From Deltaproteobacteria bacterium (lineage in GTDB: Bacteria; Desulfobacterota; Desulfobacteria; Desulfobacterales; JAABPS01), in NCBI GenBank assembly GCA_019309685.1, contig JAFDFT010000198.1, positions 1 to 6,365 on the forward strand: a stretch of 6,365 bases of DNA, given 5' to 3'. The notes beneath the pieces are model-generated. The model saw nothing but the letters and a program-made list of their open reading frames with translations. It had not been told where the DNA came from and made no database searches. Numbering within the stretch: position 1 is the stretch's first letter; every line of letters starts with the position of its first letter. The translations under genes and the position numbers were made by a program. This document shows positions 4,676-6,365 of the stretch, piece by piece.

Positions 4676-6229
4676 TTATTCAAGCAATTTTATTGCTTCC
4701 ACCTGTGCCAAATACATCTGGCTGGAATTCCACTCGTAATCAATACGTTTACTCATTGCATAGATCATATTCAAACCGAACAATGGAACTTGCCCAGGAT
4801 CGTTAAAATTTATTTTATGGATATTTTTTAATATGGATATTCGCTTTTTTATATCCATTTCCTGAAGCTGCTTCTCGACTAAATCGTCTACTTTTGTTTG
4901 ATTCTGACGGTTACAGTAATAACATAAAGGCCCGCCGGTTCTCATGCTCAGCGCCATACGGATATGAGGATCATGAGTAGGAAAAACACCGATTCCCATG
5001 TGCCCTGCTTTTTTAGCGGTTTTTTCGTCCCTGGACGTGGAATATGTAATCCAGGTTCCCCATTCCAGCTCAATCAGTTCAACTGTCATTCCAATTTCTT
5101 TCAGGTAGTGCTGTACGGTAGATGCCAGCTGGGATCCATTGGGAACCATGCCGGTATATGACAGCCGGATGGGTGTACCGGGTTCATAACTTGAGTTTTT
5201 CAGCAGGTTTGCGGCTTTTTTCGGGTTATATTCGTATTTGATCCTCGAATCAAACCCCAGCTCTCCTACATTGGCGAAGATATACAGGGGGTATCCCTCC
5301 TTAATATAGAGGCGATCGATGATTTCCTGCCGGTTGATAGCATAATTCATGGCTAACCGAACGTTTCTATCTTTGATTACCGGGAACAGGGAAGGTTTGA
5401 TGGCCAGGTAAAAATAGCTGGGAACCCTGGAACTTTTTTTCACAGTGATGTTTTTATTGGTTTCCAGGCCTTTTATTTGGTGAGGCGCGATTCCGTAGAT
5501 CAGGTCCAGTTCGCCGGTTTCCAGCATGGCAATACGTGTCACCGGGTCTTTGACAAGCCGGTACTCCAAGCGATCAAAATTTATGTTATACTCCGGATTA
5601 TTTCTGTCCGGCTCAAAAATAATGACTTCATCGACCTTTCTGTCAACAAATTTAAACGGCCCGACTCCAATGGGATGTTTGCGAAACTTTTTTTCCCCCA
5701 CTCTTTCCATATATTTTTTGGAACAAATCCCCATCCACATCACTTCCTGCCAGGCAGCAAAGGGTTCAGCAAAATGATAAATCACTGTGTGATCGTCCAC
5801 CACCTCAACCTCATCGATTTCAAGAAAAGTGGTAGCCATAATATTTGTATTGGCCGGATTTTGTACCTCTTCAACGGTAAATTTGACGTCATGTGCAGTT
5901 ACTGGATCTCCTGAATGAAATTTCAAATTATCTCGAAGGGTTATTTTAATATCGCGAGGGTTTTTCAGAATTTTAACCGATTTTGCCAGGCCTAAGCTCC
6001 GTTGATGAGTCTTCAGGTCAAAATAACCCATCAGTCCCGAATTAAAAGTAAAATTTACCACCAGATCACCTGCTGTTTTAAATTCAAGCATATTGATCGA
6101 TTGAATGGTAGAATTCAGACTGACTGTTACAACTTTTTTCGGCTCTGCCTGCGCAATTCCTGAAAAAATTATAATGCACAGGATCAATCCACTAATTCTT
6201 CGCAGCCAAAATTTTAAATTAGTCTTCAC
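4676..6229 (-). CDS. Periplasmic ABC transporter substrate-binding protein, family 5 (peptide/nickel type)
   Basis: The 517-residue precursor starts at a GTG preceded by a strong Shine-Dalgarno (GGGAGGAGG). It opens with a Sec signal peptide: lysine/arginine-rich residues 1-11, hydrophobic core 13-23, and likely cleavage after A28 in SGIAQA-EP. There is no lipobox, so the mature protein should be soluble in the periplasm. Family-5 hallmarks follow in order: LRDNLKFHSGDPVTAHDVKF (98-117), HPIGVGPFKF (185-194), VRLAMNYAINRQEII (290-304), and NPKKAANLLK (335-344) before the second lobe. Such proteins capture oligopeptides, nickel complexes, sugars or opines for an ABC importer; the ligand here cannot be named. 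A CYYC pair (C436, C439) could form a disulfide. No permease or ATPase gene lies in the window, and the gene ends at a strong terminator. If it belongs to a transporter operon the partners must be elsewhere; it may be transcribed alone. Confidence 0.9.
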   Translation of the reverse strand: MKTNLKFWLRRISGLILCIIIFSGIAQAEPKKVVTVSLNSTIQSINMLEFKTAGDLVVNFTFNSGLMGYFDLKTHQRSLGLAKSVKILKNPRDIKITLRDNLKFHSGDPVTAHDVKFTVEEVQNPANTNIMATTFLEIDEVEVVDDHTVIYHFAEPFAAWQEVMWMGICSKKYMERVGEKKFRKHPIGVGPFKFVDRKVDEVIIFEPDRNNPEYNINFDRLEYRLVKDPVTRIAMLETGELDLIYGIAPHQIKGLETNKNITVKKSSRVPSYFYLAIKPSLFPVIKDRNVRLAMNYAINRQEIIDRLYIKEGYPLYIFANVGELGFDSRIKYEYNPKKAANLLKNSSYEPGTPIRLSYTGMVPNGSQLASTVQHYLKEIGMTVELIELEWGTWITYSTSRDEKTAKKAGHMGIGVFPTHDPHIRMALSMRTGGPLCYYCNRQNQTKVDDLVEKQLQEMDIKKRISILKNIHKINFNDPGQVPLFGLNMIYAMSKRIDYEWNSSQMYLAQVEAIKLLE

Positions 6230-6261
6230 TTTTCCTCCTCCCTTGGGGGTTAAGGGTTTTA

Positions 6262-6288
6262 ATTATACATACAAAATTCGTTTGTAAA
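6262..6288 (-). promoter_or_regulatory. Probable sigma-70 promoter of the substrate-binding protein gene
   Basis: On the minus strand a perfect -10 TATAAT (6262-6267) lies 15 bp after TTTACA (6283-6288). The spacing is shorter than the ideal 17 bp. The start would be near 6255, about 25 nt before the GTG. No -24/-12 motif is visible here. The remaining 6289-6365 shows no feature I can support. Confidence 0.45.
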
Positions 6289-6365
6289 ATCTTTGGACCG
6301 GTACGTTAAAAAAATCCACACGGTCTCAATAGACACCATATTTCTGAGCGGTTTTAAATGTTGCC

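Noticed and set aside
6289..6365. Search for a -24/-12 promoter or CCATATATGG site upstream of the substrate-binding protein gene
   Set aside because: Only a CCATAT half-site (6336-6341) and no GG-N10-GC promoter were found, so there is no sequence support for control by the nearby sigma-54 activator.
1..6365. tRNA, rRNA, CRISPR array, riboswitch, intact insertion sequence
   Set aside because: No cloverleaf, conserved rRNA stretch, regularly spaced repeats, known aptamer pattern or transposase reading frame was seen by eye on either strand.

Overview
The window looks like chromosomal DNA from a Gram-negative, anaerobe-type member of the Desulfobacterota (Desulfobacterales-like). The basis is a GAF-domain sigma-54 activator, a periplasmic family-5 solute-binding protein with a Sec signal peptide, moderate-to-low GC, and a small protein of a kind I associate with that group. 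The assignment is inference; there is no rRNA or other marker gene in the window.

Layout. (1) 1-480, minus strand: an AT-rich MNT/HEPN toxin-antitoxin-type pair, a minimal nucleotidyltransferase overlapping by 8 nt a HepT-like protein that runs off the left edge. (2) 481-719: AT-rich spacer with a possible promoter for the pair and repeat-like GGGTCA-type debris. (3) 720-2283, minus: a membrane-anchored serine hydrolase (beta-lactamase/CubicO family) broken by an internal out-of-frame deletion near 1207-1215 that removed the third active-site box. (4) 2371-2649, minus: a small, uncharacterised alpha/beta protein. (5) 2650-2858: a compact divergent control region. (6) 2859-4397, plus: a GAF-AAA+-Fis sigma-54 enhancer-binding protein. 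(7) 4398-4675: a spacer with repeat-like debris and a strong hairpin between convergent genes. (8) 4676-6229, minus: a periplasmic peptide/nickel-type ABC substrate-binding protein with its own probable sigma-70 promoter.

The most coherent system is the divergent module in the middle. Reading leftwards from the regulator gene there are two identical 11-bp direct repeats (CGCCATATATG) exactly 50 bp apart, a perfect IHF consensus, and a near-consensus -24/-12 promoter pointing at the small protein gene and, 87 bp after that gene, the serine hydrolase. The regulator's own extended -10 promoter lies between the two repeats, and the second repeat covers its expected start point. I infer that the regulator activates the small-protein gene from these sites with IHF-assisted looping, and limits its own transcription through the same sites. 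The inducer, sensed by the GAF domain, is unknown. The downstream hydrolase appears to have decayed. The solute-binding protein is convergent with the regulator and shows no sigma-54 promoter.
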